From assembly GCA_016124855.1 (NCBI GenBank), contig WGMX01000005.1, forward strand, positions 1 to 64,000: DNA of 64,000 nucleotides. Reading direction: 5' to 3'. The stretch is from Anaerolineaceae bacterium (lineage in GTDB: Bacteria; Chloroflexota; Anaerolineae; Aggregatilineales; Phototrophicaceae). Each line of letters begins with the position of its first letter. Position 1 is the first letter of the stretch. This document shows, one piece after another, positions 26,992 through 36,433 of the stretch. The notes beneath the pieces were generated by a model, which did no database searches, was not told where the DNA came from, and worked only from the letters and a program-made list of their open reading frames with translations. Made by a program: the position numbers and the translations under genes.

Positions 26992-27803
26992 AACATTCTT
27001 TTGCCCAATACGTACCACAGCATTTTCGCTGGCATTTAGACAATCAAGTCGCCACGATTACGCTTGACCGACCGGAAAAGAAAAATCCGCTGACCTTTGA
27101 ATCCTATGCCGAACTGCGTGATTTGTTCCGTGATCTGGTTTATGCCAGCGATGTGAAAGCGGTGGTACTAACTGGTGCGGGAGGCAATTTCTGTTCTGGT
27201 GGTGACGTGCATGAAATCATCGGGCCGCTGACCGAAATGACGATGCCAGAACTACTGGACTTCACCAGAATGACAGGTGATCTGGTCAAAGCGATTCGGG
27301 CATGTCCGCAGCCCATTATCAGTGCAGTAGATGGCATTTGCGTCGGCGCAGGAGCGATTTTAGCGATGGCCTCCGATCTGCGTTACGGAACGCCAACTTG
27401 TAAGACCGCTTTCTTGTTCACGCGGGTTGGACTTGCGGGCTGCGATATGGGCGCGTGTTCAATTCTGCCGCGCATCATCGGGCAAGGACGCGCATCCGAA
27501 CTGCTGTACACCGGACGCACGATGACCGCCGAGGAAGGCGAACGCTGGGGATTCTATAATGCGCTTTATTCGAGTGAGGAAGTGCTTGCTAAAGCACAGC
27601 AAATGGCGAGTCAACTGGCGCACGGACCGACCTTTGCCCATGCCATGACCAAGAAGATGCTGCACCAAGAGTGGTCGATGGGCATTGACGAAGCGATTGA
27701 AGCCGAGGCCGAAGCGCAGGCCATTTGTATGCAGACCAAAGATTTCCGCCGCGCTTATGAGGCGTTTGTGGCTAAAGAAAAGCCTGTGTTTGAGGGGGAT
27801 TAA
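26988..27803 (+). CDS. Enoyl-CoA hydratase/isomerase family protein
   Basis: A 271-residue crotonase-fold protein. The oxyanion-hole regions are [15 protein letters not shown] and [20 protein letters not shown], and the active-site helix is [18 protein letters not shown]. It should hydrate a ring-derived or open-chain enoyl-CoA in the anthranilyl-CoA pathway. The start is GTG at 26988 within GTGA overlapping the marR stop. A longer frame upstream is only an overlap with marR. A degenerate repeat fills the 46 bases before the next gene. Confidence 0.85.
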   Translation: MKHSFAQYVPQHFRWHLDNQVATITLDRPEKKNPLTFESYAELRDLFRDLVYASDVKAVVLTGAGGNFCSGGDVHEIIGPLTEMTMPELLDFTRMTGDLVKAIRACPQPIISAVDGICVGAGAILAMASDLRYGTPTCKTAFLFTRVGLAGCDMGACSILPRIIGQGRASELLYTGRTMTAEEGERWGFYNALYSSEEVLAKAQQMASQLAHGPTFAHAMTKKMLHQEWSMGIDEAIEAEAEAQAICMQTKDFRRAYEAFVAKEKPVFEGD

Positions 27804-27815
27804 AAGCAAATGCAG

Positions 27816-27837
27816 TTGAACCGCAGAGACGTAGAGA
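27816..27837. repeat. Degenerate repeat in the only wide gap of the operon
   Basis: GAACCGCAGAGACGTAGAGA resembles the complement of 12762-12786 (AACCACAGAGACGCAGAG). It sits between the hydratase and dehydrogenase genes, whose neighbours otherwise overlap. Confidence 0.6.
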
Positions 27838-27849
27838 GCATTATTTCAT

Positions 27850-29004
27850 ATGATTATTGACCTGCCGTTTTTTGAGGATGTTCACCGCCAGCTTGCCAGC
27901 GAATTGAAGGCATGGTGTGAAACGAGTTTGCCCACAACCGAAGAACCGGATGTCGATGAAGCCTGCCGCGATCTAGTTGGTGTGTTGGGCAAAGCAGGCT
28001 GGCTGCGATACGCCGTGCCGGGTGAAGCAGGCGGAATACTCGATAAACTCGACTCACGCGCATTATGCCTCATCCGTGAGACGTTGGCGTATCATGCCGG
28101 ATTAGCCGACTTCGCCTTTGCCATGCAAGGCTTGGGCAGCGGCGCAATCACGCTTTATGGTTCTGATGAACTCAAACAGCGCTATTTACCAAGAGTCGCC
28201 GCAGGGGAATGGATTGCCGCCTTCGCTCTCTCCGAACCGGAAGCGGGTTCGGATGTAGCGGCGATGACTACCAGCGCCATACTTGATGGCGACGATTATG
28301 TGTTAAACGGCACTAAAACATGGATTTCGAACGGTGGTATCGCGGATTTTTATACTGTCTTTGCCCGCAGCGAACCGATCAGCGGCGCGAAAGGTATTTC
28401 GGCGTTTGTCGTGCCTGCCAATACGCCGGGACTCAAAATTGCTGAGCGCATTGAAGTGATTGCACCCCATCCATTGGCAACACTTCAGTTTGAAAATTGT
28501 CCTGTTCCAGTGAGTCAGCGGTTAGGCACGGCGGGCGAAGGCTTCAAAGTCGCAATGCAAACACTCGATATTTTTCGTGCGTCGGTAGCTGCCGCAGCGC
28601 TCGGTTTTGGACGACGCGCTTTAGCCGAAGCCCTTAAACGTGCCAAACAGCGACAGCTTTTCGGTCAATCGCTGGCGGATTTCCAGATGACACAAGCAAC
28701 CTTAGCTGAGATGGCAACCGCGATGGAAAGTTCTGCCCTGCTCACTTATCAAGCCGCGTGGCTGCGTGATGTCAAAGGCGCGATCACCACCCGTGAGGCG
28801 GCGATGGCGAAAATGACCGCGACTGAATCGGCGCAGCAAGTGATCGATGCTGCTGTTCAAATTTTCGGTGGATTAGGGGTCAAACGTGGTGAAATCGTTG
28901 AACGACTATACCGCGAAATTCGTTCCCTCCGCATCTATGAAGGCGCAACTGAAGTTCAAAAACTAATTATCGCCCGATCATTGTTAAAGGAGTCATCTCG
29001 ATGA
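27850..29004 (+). CDS. Acyl-CoA dehydrogenase
   Basis: A 384-residue FAD acyl-CoA dehydrogenase of normal length. FAD and substrate motifs are [15 protein letters not shown] and [16 protein letters not shown]. The C-terminal domain has [22 protein letters not shown], and the catalytic glutamate is in [16 protein letters not shown]. It probably oxidises the cyclic acyl-CoA made by the monooxygenase/reductase or a downstream beta-oxidation intermediate. Its last bases (ATGA) form the start of the CoA ligase gene. Confidence 0.88.
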   Translation: MIIDLPFFEDVHRQLASELKAWCETSLPTTEEPDVDEACRDLVGVLGKAGWLRYAVPGEAGGILDKLDSRALCLIRETLAYHAGLADFAFAMQGLGSGAITLYGSDELKQRYLPRVAAGEWIAAFALSEPEAGSDVAAMTTSAILDGDDYVLNGTKTWISNGGIADFYTVFARSEPISGAKGISAFVVPANTPGLKIAERIEVIAPHPLATLQFENCPVPVSQRLGTAGEGFKVAMQTLDIFRASVAAAALGFGRRALAEALKRAKQRQLFGQSLADFQMTQATLAEMATAMESSALLTYQAAWLRDVKGAITTREAAMAKMTATESAQQVIDAAVQIFGGLGVKRGEIVERLYREIRSLRIYEGATEVQKLIIARSLLKESSR

Positions 29005-30626
29005 GCTACACAGCACATACGGACACCTTCGCGCGGGATAACTTGCCACCACGCGACCAGTGGCCCGAACTCATTTTTGAGACACCGGAGTTGCAATATC
29101 CTGACCGAATCAACTGTGCTGTCGAACTGCTGGATAAACATGTCGCTAACGGTTGGGGCGATCATCCAGTTATCCATAACAGTGCAGGAACAATCTCCTA
29201 CGCTCAGATGCTGGAACAGGTTAATCGCGTCGCGCACGTGCTGACCGATGATATGGGCCTAGTCCCCGGTAATCGGGTGCTGCTGCGTGGCGCGAACAGT
29301 GCCATGATGGCGGTATTGTGGTATGCCGTTGTCAAAGCAGGCATGATCGTTGTGGCAACGATGGCGATGCTCCGCGAAAAAGAACTGGTGGATGTGATTG
29401 AAAAAGGTCAGGTCAACGCAGCTATATGCGATAAAACACTGGACACAGAGTTGATTGCTGCCCAAAAGCGCTGCCCGACTCTCAAACAAATCGTCTACTT
29501 TAATGACTCCTCCGCTGAAGGTTTAGAAGCCCGGATGGCAACCAAACCAACTGATTTCAAAGCAGTTGATACAGCCGCCGATGATACCGTGCTAATCGCT
29601 TTTACTTCTGGAACAACGGGCAAGCCTAAGGGGACGATGCATTTCCATCGTGATGTACTGGCGATTTGCGATTGTTTCCCAAAGTCCATCGCACACATGA
29701 CTTCTGATGATATTTGCATTGGTACACCGCCGTTTGCCTTCACCTTTGGCTTAGGAGGCATACTCTTATTTCCGATGCGCGTCGGGGGCGCAACAGTACT
29801 ACTCGAGAAAATGTCACCGGACATTATGCTCAAAGCAATTCAGGACTTTAAAATCACAATGACATGGTCATCCCCAGTTTTCTATCGCCAGATGTCTGGC
29901 TTGGCAAAAAACTATGATCTGTCATCGCTTCGAGCCTGTATCTCGGCGGGTGAAGCGCTGCCTGTTTCGACACGCTCGATGTGGCGCGAAGCCAGCGGCA
30001 TCGAGATGATTGATGGCATCGGCGCGACCGAAATGCTGCATATCTTCATTTCTGCTGAAGAAAAAGATGTTCGTCCGGGTGCGACAGGTATGCCGATTCC
30101 CGGTTATCAAGCTTGTATTCTTGACGCGGAAGGACATCAACTCCCGCGTGGCAATATCGGGCGCTTGGCTGTCAAAGGGCCGACGGGCTGTCGCTATCTA
30201 GCGGATGATCGCCAAACCAACTACGTTAAAAATGGTTGGAATTTGACAGGCGATGCCTATATGCTAGACGAAGATGGTTATTTCTGGTTCCATGCCCGTA
30301 CTGACGATATTATTCTAACGGCGGGATATAACGTAGCAGGGCCAGAAGTCGAGGAAGCGCTCATGAAACACGAGGCGGTCGCTGAATGTGCCGTCGTTGG
30401 AGCCCCCGATGAAGAACGCGGGCAGATTATCAAAGCATTTGTGGTCTTAAAAGCTGGACACACTCGCGATGAGGTTATGATTAAAACACTGCAAGATTTC
30501 GTTAAGCAGGTGATTGCGCCTTATAAATACCCGCGTGCCATCGAGTTTCTCGATTCGCTGCCACGTACCAATACCGGTAAATTGCAACGTTTCGCTCTGC
30601 GGCAAACAGGAATGCGCCAGCCATGA
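29001..30626 (+). CDS. abmG: 2-aminobenzoate-CoA ligase (benzoate-CoA ligase family)
   Basis: A 541-residue AMP-forming acyl-CoA synthetase. The phosphate loop is [18 protein letters not shown], the adenine region [12 protein letters not shown], and the C-terminal catalytic lysine is in [10 protein letters not shown]. The N-terminal [15 protein letters not shown] and the overall form follow the benzoate/2-aminobenzoate ligase clade. The product would be 2-aminobenzoyl-CoA, the substrate of the fused flavoenzyme four genes upstream. It is coupled by four-base overlaps to both neighbours. Salicylate or benzoate remain possible substrates. Confidence 0.87.
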   Translation: MSYTAHTDTFARDNLPPRDQWPELIFETPELQYPDRINCAVELLDKHVANGWGDHPVIHNSAGTISYAQMLEQVNRVAHVLTDDMGLVPGNRVLLRGANSAMMAVLWYAVVKAGMIVVATMAMLREKELVDVIEKGQVNAAICDKTLDTELIAAQKRCPTLKQIVYFNDSSAEGLEARMATKPTDFKAVDTAADDTVLIAFTSGTTGKPKGTMHFHRDVLAICDCFPKSIAHMTSDDICIGTPPFAFTFGLGGILLFPMRVGGATVLLEKMSPDIMLKAIQDFKITMTWSSPVFYRQMSGLAKNYDLSSLRACISAGEALPVSTRSMWREASGIEMIDGIGATEMLHIFISAEEKDVRPGATGMPIPGYQACILDAEGHQLPRGNIGRLAVKGPTGCRYLADDRQTNYVKNGWNLTGDAYMLDEDGYFWFHARTDDIILTAGYNVAGPEVEEALMKHEAVAECAVVGAPDEERGQIIKAFVVLKAGHTRDEVMIKTLQDFVKQVIAPYKYPRAIEFLDSLPRTNTGKLQRFALRQTGMRQP

Positions 30627-31885
30627 CGGTTACTCAATCAACATCTACGCAACTCACACGCGAAACATTGGCAGCGATGGATGCCACCGATGCACTAGCC
30701 AGCTTTCGCGACAAATTTTATCTACCCGAAGGCGTACTGTACTTCGACGGTAATTCGCTTGGAGCACTTCCGAAAACGGTTGAAGACCGGCTGCAAAAAG
30801 CCATTACCCAAGAATGGGGTGATGGCTTAGTTCGCAGTTGGAACACGGCGGGATGGTACGAAATGCCCCGACGCGTGGGCAACAAAATCGCCAAATTGAT
30901 CGGCGCGAAGGATGATGAAGTTGTCGTCGCAGACTCGACTTCGGTCAATCTGTTCAAAATATTGTCAGCGGCAGTGAAGCTCAATCCGGGCAAGCATATC
31001 ATCCTTTCTGAGCCGGATAACTTCCCCACCGATTTATACATGGTTCAGGGATTGATTCAGCTGCTAGGGAGTGATCACAAATTGGTGTTGAAGCCTGCCG
31101 CTGAAATTATGGATGCCATTGACGAAGATACAGCGATTGTCATGCTCACCCACGTCAATTACCGCACCGGCGCGATGCACGATATGAAGGCCATCACTGC
31201 CAAAGCGCATCAAAAAGGCGCGCTAATGATCTGGGATTTGTGCCATTCGGTCGGTGCAATGCCAGTTGATCTGACAGGCGCAAATGCCGATTTCGCCATT
31301 GGCTGCGGCTACAAGTATTTGAATGGTGGGCCGGGTGCGCCGGCGTTCGTTTATGTGGCAGCGCGTCATCAAGCACATTTCAGCCAACCCTTAGCCGGCT
31401 GGCTGGGACATGCTCGGCCTTTTGCATTTGATTGGAAGTATCAACCCGCCGAGGGTATTGGTCGATATTTAGCGGGTACGCAGCCTGTTTTAAGCATGAT
31501 CGCGCTGGAATGCGGTGTTGATCTGATGCTTGAAGCCGATTTGTCCCTGATGCGCCAGAAGTCGCTGGCGATGGGCGATTTGTTCATTCAACTGGTTGAA
31601 GAACAATGCAGCGGTTACGGGCTTGAACTGGTCACGCCGCGTAATGGCGCGATTCGGGGCAGCCAAGTTTCTTTCAGCCATCCGCAGGGCTTCCCCATTA
31701 TGCAAGCACTGATCGCCCACGGTGTCATTGGTGATTACCGCGAACCGAATATTCTGCGCTTTGGTTTCACACCGCTGTATGTGAGCTATGTCGACATTTG
31801 GGATACCATCCAAATTCTGGCGACCATTCTTCGTGAACACACATGGGAAAAGCCGGAATTTCAACGTCGTGGGAACGTGACCTGA
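30623..31885 (+). CDS. kynU: Kynureninase
   Basis: A 420-residue class V PLP enzyme with the kynureninase layout: YLPEGVLYFDGNSLGALP at the start, LTHVNYRTGAMHDM, the cofactor aspartate in IWDLCHSVGAMPVDL, the Schiff-base lysine in IGCGYKYLNGGPGAP, and GWLGHARPFAFD. It splits kynurenine (or 3-hydroxykynurenine) into anthranilate and alanine. Placed next to the 2-aminobenzoate-CoA ligase, it directly feeds that enzyme. No tryptophan 2,3-dioxygenase is in the window. It overlaps its neighbours by four bases and one base. Confidence 0.93.
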   Translation: MTVTQSTSTQLTRETLAAMDATDALASFRDKFYLPEGVLYFDGNSLGALPKTVEDRLQKAITQEWGDGLVRSWNTAGWYEMPRRVGNKIAKLIGAKDDEVVVADSTSVNLFKILSAAVKLNPGKHIILSEPDNFPTDLYMVQGLIQLLGSDHKLVLKPAAEIMDAIDEDTAIVMLTHVNYRTGAMHDMKAITAKAHQKGALMIWDLCHSVGAMPVDLTGANADFAIGCGYKYLNGGPGAPAFVYVAARHQAHFSQPLAGWLGHARPFAFDWKYQPAEGIGRYLAGTQPVLSMIALECGVDLMLEADLSLMRQKSLAMGDLFIQLVEEQCSGYGLELVTPRNGAIRGSQVSFSHPQGFPIMQALIAHGVIGDYREPNILRFGFTPLYVSYVDIWDTIQILATILREHTWEKPEFQRRGNVT

Positions 31886-32274
31886 TGAGGATTTTGCAAC
31901 CGCCCGGTTGGGCTAAACCACGCGGCTATTCCAACGGCATTGTCAGCAGCGGACAACTGGTATTCATCAGCGGACAAGTGGGTTGGGATGCGCAATGCAC
32001 GTTTCAGACCAGCGATTTTGTCGGGCAAACACGGCAGGCGCTGCTTAATATTGTAGGCATATTAGCGGAGGCCGGTGGAAAGCCTGAACATATCACTCGC
32101 TTAACATGGTACGTTGTTGACAAGCAGGAATATCTCGACTGTAGCAAAGCCTTAGGCGACGTATACCGTGAAATTATGGGCAAGCACTATCCGGCGATGA
32201 CGGCTGTTGAAGTTACCGCATTGGTCGAGGACGCGGCAAAAGTTGAAATTGAAGCGACCGCTGTGATTCCCTAA
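31885..32274 (+). CDS. RidA/YjgF-family protein, likely imine-handling
   Basis: A 129-residue RidA-fold protein (SSGQLVFISGQVGWDAQ and VEIEATAVIP). RidA enzymes hydrolyse reactive enamines and imines. The conserved RidA arginine is replaced here (HYPAMTAVEV instead of PARS), so it belongs to a non-RidA subgroup of the family. Reduction of 2-aminobenzoyl-CoA gives an enamine-type ring, so an imine deaminase step is chemically sensible at this place. Start ATG at 31885 shares one base with the kynU stop (TGATG); a longer frame from 31843 overlaps kynU and is rejected. Confidence 0.85.
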   Translation: MRILQPPGWAKPRGYSNGIVSSGQLVFISGQVGWDAQCTFQTSDFVGQTRQALLNIVGILAEAGGKPEHITRLTWYVVDKQEYLDCSKALGDVYREIMGKHYPAMTAVEVTALVEDAAKVEIEATAVIP

Positions 32275-32275
32275 A

Positions 32276-32310
32276 ACAAAAAGGACGTAAATCCGAAATA
32301 TTTACGTCCT
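32276..32310 (-). terminator. Bidirectional-looking terminator between convergent genes
   Basis: AGGACGTAAAT (32282-32292) pairs perfectly with ATTTACGTCCT (32300-32310) around seven bases. On the minus strand it is followed by TTTTTGTTTT, giving a clear terminator for the DUF2383 gene; it may also stop the kynU operon. Confidence 0.85.
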
Positions 32311-32330
32311 CATTCGTCGTTCAAATTGAT

Positions 32331-32897
32331 TTAACCTTGAATGGATTCCCATAACCCGCGAATTTGGTCGTAGGCCTTCACAATTTCTTGATATTGGCTT
32401 TGGACGACCTCATGAATATGCGGTGGAAGTCCTCGCATCAGTTCCTTTTCGAACCCACTCTTAGCAACCTCTTCGCTGGACACACATTCGGTTAGCACGT
32501 CAATGTCATCACCCGAAACACCGATGACTGCTGCCTTAAGCTCATTCCATGCTTGATGGATGACATCACCGACAGATTCACCTGCATCCGGCAGTACCCC
32601 TAAACCCCCGGCAAGATTCGAGAGTTCCGTTACGAATTGTTCCCGTTGTGAGCTGTAACCTTGTAAAAGTCCTTGTAACCACTTTGACCTTGCCCGTTCT
32701 GCGGCTTGACGATAGGTTTCTTCCGTTTCATGCAGTACACGGAGTAAGCGGTTCAATGAGTCGGGTAGACCACCATTAGCGATGGCTTCATAAACAGCTT
32801 TTCTGGTCGGTCGCTGCGCTTCAGTATCCGCAGTCGAGCCGCCCTCTGGAATTGCTCCCAAGTTAGGATCTAGCAGCGGATTAAGGACATTGTCCAT
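32331..32897 (-). CDS. DUF2383 four-helix protein
   Basis: A 188-residue, mostly helical acidic protein. Segments LNRLLRVLHETEETYRQAAER, a central REQFVTELSNLAGGLG and DVIHQAWNELKAAVIG follow the DUF2383 ferritin-like bundle (PA2169 family). An N-terminal extension of about 40 residues is Pro/Gly/Thr-rich. The role of this family is unknown, and stress association is suggested only by frequent company. A terminator follows. The DUF2188-type gene lies 29 bases upstream on the same strand. Confidence 0.75.
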   Translation of the reverse strand: MDNVLNPLLDPNLGAIPEGGSTADTEAQRPTRKAVYEAIANGGLPDSLNRLLRVLHETEETYRQAAERARSKWLQGLLQGYSSQREQFVTELSNLAGGLGVLPDAGESVGDVIHQAWNELKAAVIGVSGDDIDVLTECVSSEEVAKSGFEKELMRGLPPHIHEVVQSQYQEIVKAYDQIRGLWESIQG

Positions 32898-32926
32898 TGA
32901 TAACTCCTGTATGGTTTCGGTTGGCT

Positions 32927-33322
32927 TTATCTGCCTCCCACAGGACGAATGTGTTGATGAACTTCGCCGTATTCATCATGGAGCACAATCCCAACTTGCT
33001 CACGTTTACCGATTTCAAGCGCCTTAGTCTTAGCATCAGCCATCTTCGTGAAGACAAAACTTGACTTTAGAGCATCTGCACGGCGCACTGCCCAACCATC
33101 AGGGTGAGGCACGACATGAACACACTGTCCCGAGAATCCTAAATCGTGCGTATGACGACGGAGCTGCGCCCATTTTTTGGCTTGCGCCATTGCAATTGGA
33201 ATGGCCTGCTCATCCGGGTATCCTTCGTCCAGTAGCGCGTTAAATATATCAAAAGCCTTATCACGGATACGTGCATCCATAAACTGCATCGACGTCGAGT
33301 AATAAAGCTGCGACAAAGCCAT
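32927..33322 (-). CDS. DUF2188-domain protein
   Basis: A 131-residue protein. The C-terminal half (HVVPHPDGWAVRRADALKS, then DAKTKALEIGKREQVGIVLH and DEYGEVHQHI) matches DUF2188, a small alpha-beta domain of unknown function. The N-terminal half (MDARIRDKAFDIFNALLDEG, then AIPIAMAQAKKWA) is helical and resembles small uncharacterised proteins. AGGAG seven bases upstream fixes the start at 33322 rather than 33361. It is probably co-transcribed with the DUF2383 gene. Confidence 0.7.
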   Translation of the reverse strand: MALSQLYYSTSMQFMDARIRDKAFDIFNALLDEGYPDEQAIPIAMAQAKKWAQLRRHTHDLGFSGQCVHVVPHPDGWAVRRADALKSSFVFTKMADAKTKALEIGKREQVGIVLHDEYGEVHQHIRPVGGR

Positions 33323-33489
33323 TTCTGTACTCCTGAAAACAAATTGGGGTTTAAATTTCAACTAAACGTTTAATTAGATATTAGGCTCAAGAGATAGAAA
33401 GCATATGAACTCACTGGGGAGTTTTCAAATAGGAATATTGGGCGATATCGTTCATATTAAGGGCGTTGAACGGAACGCTAAATAAAAAA

Positions 33490-33876
33490 CTAACTGACAT
33501 GATTTTGCAAAGCGACGAGGCACAGACACAACCAACCCAAAATCAGCCCAACACCCCCAATAGGCGCAACCGCTCCCATTATTGGAATGTTGAAAATCGC
33601 CAGAATGTAGAGGCTTCCAGAAAACAATATCGTTCCGACGAAGAAGAATATTCCCGATGCCTTTGCTAACCCCACCGGCCAGCGGCGAAGGGCCGATGAA
33701 ACGAACAGTAATGCCAGCGCATGAATGAATTGATATTGCACCGCAGTTTCATAGGTAGACTGCCGACCGTTGGCCGCGAGCAGACTTTCTAGCGCATGTG
33801 CGCCGAAGGCTCCCATACCGACCCCGACCATTCCCAAGACCGACCCCAAAATAACAAATCTACGTCCCATATGCAT
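33490..33876 (-). CDS. DUF423 small membrane protein
   Basis: A 128-residue protein with four membrane helices and the DUF423 marks GMGAFGAHALES, YETAVQYQFIHALALL and FSGSLYILAI. The function of the family (YwdK/YgdD) is unknown. AAGG lies eight bases before the ATG. It stands alone. Confidence 0.88.
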   Translation of the reverse strand: MHMGRRFVILGSVLGMVGVGMGAFGAHALESLLAANGRQSTYETAVQYQFIHALALLFVSSALRRWPVGLAKASGIFFFVGTILFSGSLYILAIFNIPIMGAVAPIGGVGLILGWLCLCLVALQNHVS

Positions 33877-34458
33877 AACAATTACCTTTTATTAGGAAGA
33901 TCACAAAACTCTAACTATCGTCTTAATTTTCCAAATCGTCAGACTTTACAGTACCGACTACTTTTTGACAACTCTATATCACTACTTGGTTACAGAAACA
34001 CTAATAGCGGCCATTATGTAAATTGTGTCGCAATTTTATTTCATGCTTTTTGATTAGTAACTGTGTAACTAAGCCGTAAAAAGATTGACCTGAAAGAAAA
34101 CATTGACCAATAATCGACTTTAAATCAAGCTGCATCCATAATTTACCATAACTTGCTTTATGAGAGCAAGATTAATTATCATTTCAATTTCTGAGAACTA
34201 TTACGAAATACATGATAATAGTTTTATACATTATCCACATGGCCTATATCAAACTGTCCATATTACCTATGTCCTATAGAACACATAGATGTTCTAGATT
34301 AAAAATTGCTAAGTCGACAGCAAGTTCGGGAGATTTGGATTAATGTAATGAGTTTGTACCTTCCTTAACTATAGTCGTGCTTGATTAAGATTTATGGTTG
34401 TTACAACGTTAATTCAACTATAGATCGCAACCCTTCCGTAATATACCCAAGGAACTCT
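33877..34458. other. AT-rich intergenic region
   Basis: About 580 bases between divergent genes, clearly richer in A and T than its surroundings. I see no credible gene; the small frame at 33796-34053 is mostly antisense to the DUF423 gene. The region must carry the promoter of the mannanase. Confidence 0.6.
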
Positions 34459-36318
34459 ATGCGTATCAAAAACTGCCGCCGGCTCAACATGAGCCTGTTT
34501 ATACTGCCGTGTCTCGTTCTCATGACGACGGTCGCGCTCGCAATTCCCCGTGTTGAAGCAGCACCTAATGGATTTGTAACCCCCTGCGGCACGAATTTTT
34601 GTTTGAACGGACAGGTCTTTAACGTTGCAGGGACGAATAACCATTATTTGGGGTTTGGAACCCGAGCCGAAGTTGACCAAGTTCTCAGTGACGCAAAAGC
34701 GATGAGCGTTAATGTGGTGCGTACGATTATGCATTCGGTTCGCGGTTCGCTGGACAGCACCCAACAAAACCAAGGTGCCGTGCCATTAAAGTGGAACTGG
34801 GGCAGCACCGCCGAGTCCAGCAATTTGGGCATGAATGGGGTTTATATCCTCTATTGGGATACTGCATCTAATAAGATGGCATGGAACGACAGCACCGAAA
34901 ACGGTTTGGGTCGTTGGGATTATGTCATCTGGAAAGCCAAACAGCTAAACCTGAAACTGAACATTGCCCTGCTGGACTTCTGGCAGTGGGCAGGTGGTGT
35001 GCAGCAGATTAACTCCAATTTTAAACGCGGCAGCTATGACGCAAAAAACGCGCCTGACCGCTACACATTCTTTTTCCAAAATGCTGACACGCAGCAGTTT
35101 TACAGGGAGTGGGTGAATCACGTTCTCAACCGTACCAATACCTTGACGGGCATCAAATATAAGGACGAGCCAACCATATTCGCATGGGATTTAATGAACG
35201 AACCCGAAATGGCGGGGTCCGGTCTGGGTCGTCAATGGATTAGCGCTATGTCTGCTTACGTCAAGACTATCGACCCAAATCATATGGTCGCTTCTGGCAA
35301 CGAGGGATTTGCCGACGGTCACGCAGGGAGCAATCCTCAGATTGAAATGGGGATTTCGACCATCGATTTTGCAACATGGCACACCTACCCTGTTTATCAT
35401 AACCTTTCAACCAATGATGTCGTCAACTTGATTAACACCAACTGCCAGATTGGCGCCAATGGCAAAAAGCCAGTGTTACTTCAAGAATTCGGTTATCCAT
35501 CATCGAAGTCTGATCAAAGCACTGCCTATGCATTGTGGCTTAATACCATTCAAAATAATCCTAACTGTGCTGGTTGGCTTTATTGGCGGCTGGTCAGTAA
35601 ACAACAAAATGGTCAATATCCGGCAGATAATGGTGAACATCTCGACATATACAATAACAACAGCGCCTCGGCACAGGTATTCAAAAATGCAGCGGCCAAG
35701 TTAATCGCCCGCAATGGGAGTGCGCCTGCCACCAATACACCTGCACCTGTTAGCACAACTATCCCGACGAGCGCACCGCTGCCAACAAACATACCCTTAC
35801 CATCCAATACACCGATGCCAACAACTGCCGCACAAGGTGCTGTCGAAACCTTTGTCAAAGCCATTAACTTCAATGGTTCGGTGGTCACGATTCAGGGAAA
35901 CACGTGGCTCAGTTTCAGCAGCGCGCTGGGACAGGGCTTGAGTGTTTCGGGTGCGGCCACGGATACCAAAGCACTGCCACCCAATCCGGCGACTGATGCG
36001 GCTACCGATCAAATGTTGGATACGCTCATTTATGCATCGACTGATCCGGGAACCATTAACCTTACTCAAACCATACCCAACGGCACTTACCATATTTATC
36101 TGTGGACGATGGAGAACTACGCCGGAAACCAACGTCGTTGGAACCTCACTGCCGAAGGTATTCCAATGGCGAACAATCTGGGTGATCTAGGAATGAACCA
36201 GTGGAAGCGCTATGGTGCATATACAGTGGTTGTCGTGGATGGGAATCTTAACTTGAGTTTAATCGGCGTGGTAGGTCGCCCCATGCTTATGGGTATGGAG
36301 ATTTACGCCTTCAAATAA
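34459..36318 (+). CDS. Secreted GH5 beta-mannanase-like glycoside hydrolase with C-terminal beta-domain
   Basis: A 619-residue exported enzyme. ATG at 34459 has AAGGA five bases upstream and starts a signal peptide (MRIKNCRRLNMSLFILPCLV to VEAAPNG). The catalytic barrel (about 35-420) has VFNVAGTNNHYLGFG, the acid/base Glu in WDLMNEPEM, THTYPVY-like FATWHTYPVYHN and the nucleophile Glu in LLQEFGYPSS. These fit endo-1,4-beta-mannosidase-type GH5. A Thr/Pro linker (about 423-460) joins a malectin-like beta domain of about 155 residues (FVKAINFNGSVVTIQGNTWL) that may bind carbohydrate. It probably degrades plant or algal mannan outside the cell. Confidence 0.85.
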   Translation: MRIKNCRRLNMSLFILPCLVLMTTVALAIPRVEAAPNGFVTPCGTNFCLNGQVFNVAGTNNHYLGFGTRAEVDQVLSDAKAMSVNVVRTIMHSVRGSLDSTQQNQGAVPLKWNWGSTAESSNLGMNGVYILYWDTASNKMAWNDSTENGLGRWDYVIWKAKQLNLKLNIALLDFWQWAGGVQQINSNFKRGSYDAKNAPDRYTFFFQNADTQQFYREWVNHVLNRTNTLTGIKYKDEPTIFAWDLMNEPEMAGSGLGRQWISAMSAYVKTIDPNHMVASGNEGFADGHAGSNPQIEMGISTIDFATWHTYPVYHNLSTNDVVNLINTNCQIGANGKKPVLLQEFGYPSSKSDQSTAYALWLNTIQNNPNCAGWLYWRLVSKQQNGQYPADNGEHLDIYNNNSASAQVFKNAAAKLIARNGSAPATNTPAPVSTTIPTSAPLPTNIPLPSNTPMPTTAAQGAVETFVKAINFNGSVVTIQGNTWLSFSSALGQGLSVSGAATDTKALPPNPATDAATDQMLDTLIYASTDPGTINLTQTIPNGTYHIYLWTMENYAGNQRRWNLTAEGIPMANNLGDLGMNQWKRYGAYTVVVVDGNLNLSLIGVVGRPMLMGMEIYAFK

Positions 36319-36355
36319 CGCCTAGGGTGTCTCCGAAAACCGCATAATATCCATA

Positions 36356-36383
36356 ATGAGAGCGCTTAACCGAGCGCTCTCAT
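36356..36383. terminator. Perfect 11-bp hairpin after the mannanase gene
   Basis: ATGAGAGCGCT pairs with AGCGCTCTCAT around TAACCG. There is no U-run. It may end the mannanase transcript or act as an operator for hyuA, whose start lies 50 bases downstream. Confidence 0.55.
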
Positions 36384-36433
36384 GCTATACTCTGCCCAAT
36401 ATTCTAACTATCCAACGAACGAGCAATGATTTT

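Noticed and set aside
31843..31884. Longer RidA start inside kynU
   Set aside because: It would overlap kynU by 43 bases, whereas TGATG at 31883-31887 gives normal coupling and family length.
33796..34053. Plus-strand frame of 85 codons near 34 kb
   Set aside because: Half is antisense to the DUF423 gene and the rest lies in AT-rich intergenic DNA without a ribosome site.
36356..36433. Longer hyuA start at 36356
   Set aside because: The ATG lies inside a perfect hairpin arm and adds 26 residues before the conserved VGVDIGGTFTD start; family length fits 36434.
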